From contig JABUUT010000020.1 of NCBI GenBank assembly GCA_021443045.1, forward strand, positions 2,139 through 18,078: 15,940 nucleotides of DNA, given 5' to 3'. The notes under the pieces are model-generated. The model saw nothing but the letters and a program-made list of their open reading frames with translations. It ran no database searches and had not been told where the DNA came from. Both the position numbers and the translations under genes were made by a program. Shown one piece after another: positions 14,328 through 15,940 of the stretch (within the stretch, counting starts at the first letter, position 1; each line of letters opens with the position of its first letter). This stretch comes from Fibrobacteraceae bacterium (lineage in GTDB: Bacteria > Fibrobacterota > Fibrobacteria > Fibrobacterales > Fibrobacteraceae).

Positions 14328-15940
14328 ATGATTTTAAATAAGTTCCTGACTCGCTCTGAATATGAATCTTACGAAGATTTGTATCAGAATTTCAAGCTTT
14401 CTATTCCGGAAAACTTCAATTTTGCCTACGACGTGGTGGATGAATACGCCAAGAATGAACCTAAGCGGGAAGCCTTGGTTTGGTGTGACGACAACGATGA
14501 AAGTCATATTTTTACTTTTAAGGATTTGTCTCTTGCGTCCCAGCGTACGGCCAACTTTTTAGCCAATTGCGGCATCAGGAAAGGCGACCGCGTAATGCTT
14601 ATTTTGCGTCGCCGCTACGAATTCTGGTTTTTCCTTTTGGCCTTGCATCGCATTGGGGCTATTGCCATTCCTGCAACCAATATGCTTTCTGCCCACGACT
14701 TGGAATATCGTTTTAATGCAGCCGAAGTAAAAATGGTTGTAACCTACGATGATCCAGCCCTTCAAAAAGAAGTGGAAACGGCCCAGAAAAAGTCTGTATC
14801 CCTAGAAATGATGGTTACGGTGGGGCATGCTCGCCAAGACTGGATAAACTTTTACGACGACTACGAAATTTGTTCCCCTGTGTTTGAAAGACGCACTGGC
14901 CCAGAAGGATCCTCTAACGATGACACCATGGTCATCTATTTTACCAGCGGTACATCGAGCAACCCTAAGATGGTGGCCCACACTTTTACTTACCCACTAG
15001 GTCACATTGTTACGGCCAAGTATTGGCAGAATGTGGTGGATGGAGGCCGTCATCTTACGGTGGCTGAAACGGGTTGGGCCAAAGCTTTATGGGGTAAAAT
15101 TTATGGCCAGTGGATTGCGGGCTCAGCCGTATTCACTTACGATATGAACGTATTTATTCCCGGAAAACTCCTGGAAAAGATGGCCGAGTACAAGGTGACC
15201 ACATTCTGTGCTCCACCTACAGCTTATCGTTACTTGTTGCAGCATGGTTTGGAAAAATACGACTTGTCTAGCCTAGTGTATTGCACCACTGCTGGAGAGG
15301 CCTTGAATGTGGATATATACAACAAGTTCCTGGAAAAAACGGGGCTTAGCCTTCGCGAGGGGTACGGACAAACGGAATTGACTTTAACTACAGGCAACTT
15401 CCCTTGGATGGAGCCTCGCCCAGGTTCCATGGGCAAACCGTCTCCCGGATACAAAATGGATATTGTAAATGGTGAGGGGGAATCGTGTAAGCCAGAAGAA
15501 GTTGGTGAAATCATTATCAAGATAGATGACGGCAAGCCTTTTGGTATGTTTGGCGGATACTACCGCGATGATGAACGCACGAAACGGGTGTTTGAAGGCG
15601 GCGTGTACCACACTGGCGATACTGCTTGGCGTGACGAGAACGGATACTTCTGGTTTGTAGGCCGCACTGATGATTTAATCAAGAGTTCTGGCTACCGTAT
15701 TAGCCCCTTTGAAGTGGAAGAAGTGTTGCACCAGCATCCTGCTGTGCTGGAAGTGGCGGTGACTGGAGTGGAAGACAGTTCCCGAGGCCAGGCTGTTAAG
15801 GCGACGATTGTGCTGCAGAAGGGCTATGAGGCTTCCAAGGAACTTGCCAAGGAGATTCAGCTTTACACAAAGAAGGTGGCAGCTTCTTACAAGAGTCCTC
15901 GCATTATCGACTTTGTGTCGGAACTGCCCAAGACCATTAG
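14328..15940 (+). CDS. AMP-forming acyl-CoA synthetase, medium-chain type (3' end beyond window)
   Basis: The first 537 residues of an adenylate-forming enzyme that activates a carboxylic acid with ATP to an acyl-adenylate and then a CoA thioester. Motifs: P-loop TSGTSSNPK (206-214), A5 GYGQTE (345-350), A7 YHTGD (427-431, ribose-binding D431), A8 hinge GRTDDLIKSSGYR (445-457). The frame leaves the window at ELPKTI, immediately before the expected SGK motif with the catalytic lysine, so only about 10-20 residues should be missing. The hinge and C-terminal wording resemble the medium-chain acyl-CoA synthetase group; the acid substrate cannot be read from sequence. The ATG at 14328 is 32 bases after the deacetylase-like gene, with GAG (14317-14319) about 8 bases upstream. 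An ATG at 14315 opens a different eight-codon frame that overlaps this start. Confidence 0.9.
   Translation, partial: MILNKFLTRSEYESYEDLYQNFKLSIPENFNFAYDVVDEYAKNEPKREALVWCDDNDESHIFTFKDLSLASQRTANFLANCGIRKGDRVMLILRRRYEFWFFLLALHRIGAIAIPATNMLSAHDLEYRFNAAEVKMVVTYDDPALQKEVETAQKKSVSLEMMVTVGHARQDWINFYDDYEICSPVFERRTGPEGSSNDDTMVIYFTSGTSSNPKMVAHTFTYPLGHIVTAKYWQNVVDGGRHLTVAETGWAKALWGKIYGQWIAGSAVFTYDMNVFIPGKLLEKMAEYKVTTFCAPPTAYRYLLQHGLEKYDLSSLVYCTTAGEALNVDIYNKFLEKTGLSLREGYGQTELTLTTGNFPWMEPRPGSMGKPSPGYKMDIVNGEGESCKPEEVGEIIIKIDDGKPFGMFGGYYRDDERTKRVFEGGVYHTGDTAWRDENGYFWFVGRTDDLIKSSGYRISPFEVEEVLHQHPAVLEVAVTGVEDSSRGQAVKATIVLQKGYEASKELAKEIQLYTKKVAASYKSPRIIDFVSELPKTI

Overview
The window looks like chromosomal DNA of a plant-fibre-degrading bacterium of the Fibrobacter group (Fibrobacterota). 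This is inferred from three things. Several secreted glycan-degrading enzymes end in a C-terminal Por/T9SS-type sorting domain of the style known from Fibrobacter (two of them share the ending SKGQYIVRVKGM). The promoter-like elements are Bacteroidetes/FCB-like (TAnnTTTG and variants). The gene set mixes cellulosome-free glycoside hydrolases with ordinary housekeeping genes. No rRNA, tRNA, CRISPR array, insertion sequence or prophage gene was found.

Left part (about 1-6720): a probable mannan-degradation region. A GH5 glycanase (minus strand) and a GH26 beta-mannanase with an N-terminal CBM35-like module (minus strand) flank a small TRIC-type membrane channel gene (plus strand). Divergent from the GH26 gene is a secreted SGNH-fold esterase (plus strand). 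All three secreted enzymes carry a signal peptide and a C-terminal sorting domain, and the two hydrolases also share a homologous beta-sandwich module of uncertain family. Together they could cut the backbone and remove acyl groups from acetylated (galacto)glucomannan. An aldose 1-epimerase (minus strand) follows and overlaps the esterase tail to tail by the four bases CTAG.

Middle part (7684-10991): housekeeping and metabolic genes. mnmE (tRNA U34 modification GTPase) is divergent from the epimerase. A GRP-type sugar transporter overlaps the mnmE end. Next comes a stand-alone HMGL/DRE-TIM aldolase-like gene with strongly biased codon use and a GC-rich leader hairpin.

Right part (10992-15940): a 193-bp intergenic stretch dense in palindromes, then a recD2-type helicase on the minus strand. 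Divergent from it is a two-gene unit: a DUF2334-like putative polysaccharide deacetylase, and a medium-chain-type acyl-CoA/AMP-forming synthetase that runs off the right edge just before its catalytic lysine motif.

The most unusual pattern is in the start regions. Several housekeeping genes (TRIC, epimerase, mnmE, recD2) have a -10/-7-like box only 5-8 bases upstream of the start codon and no Shine-Dalgarno sequence, which suggests leaderless mRNAs. The secreted enzymes have a box further upstream and a clear Shine-Dalgarno.
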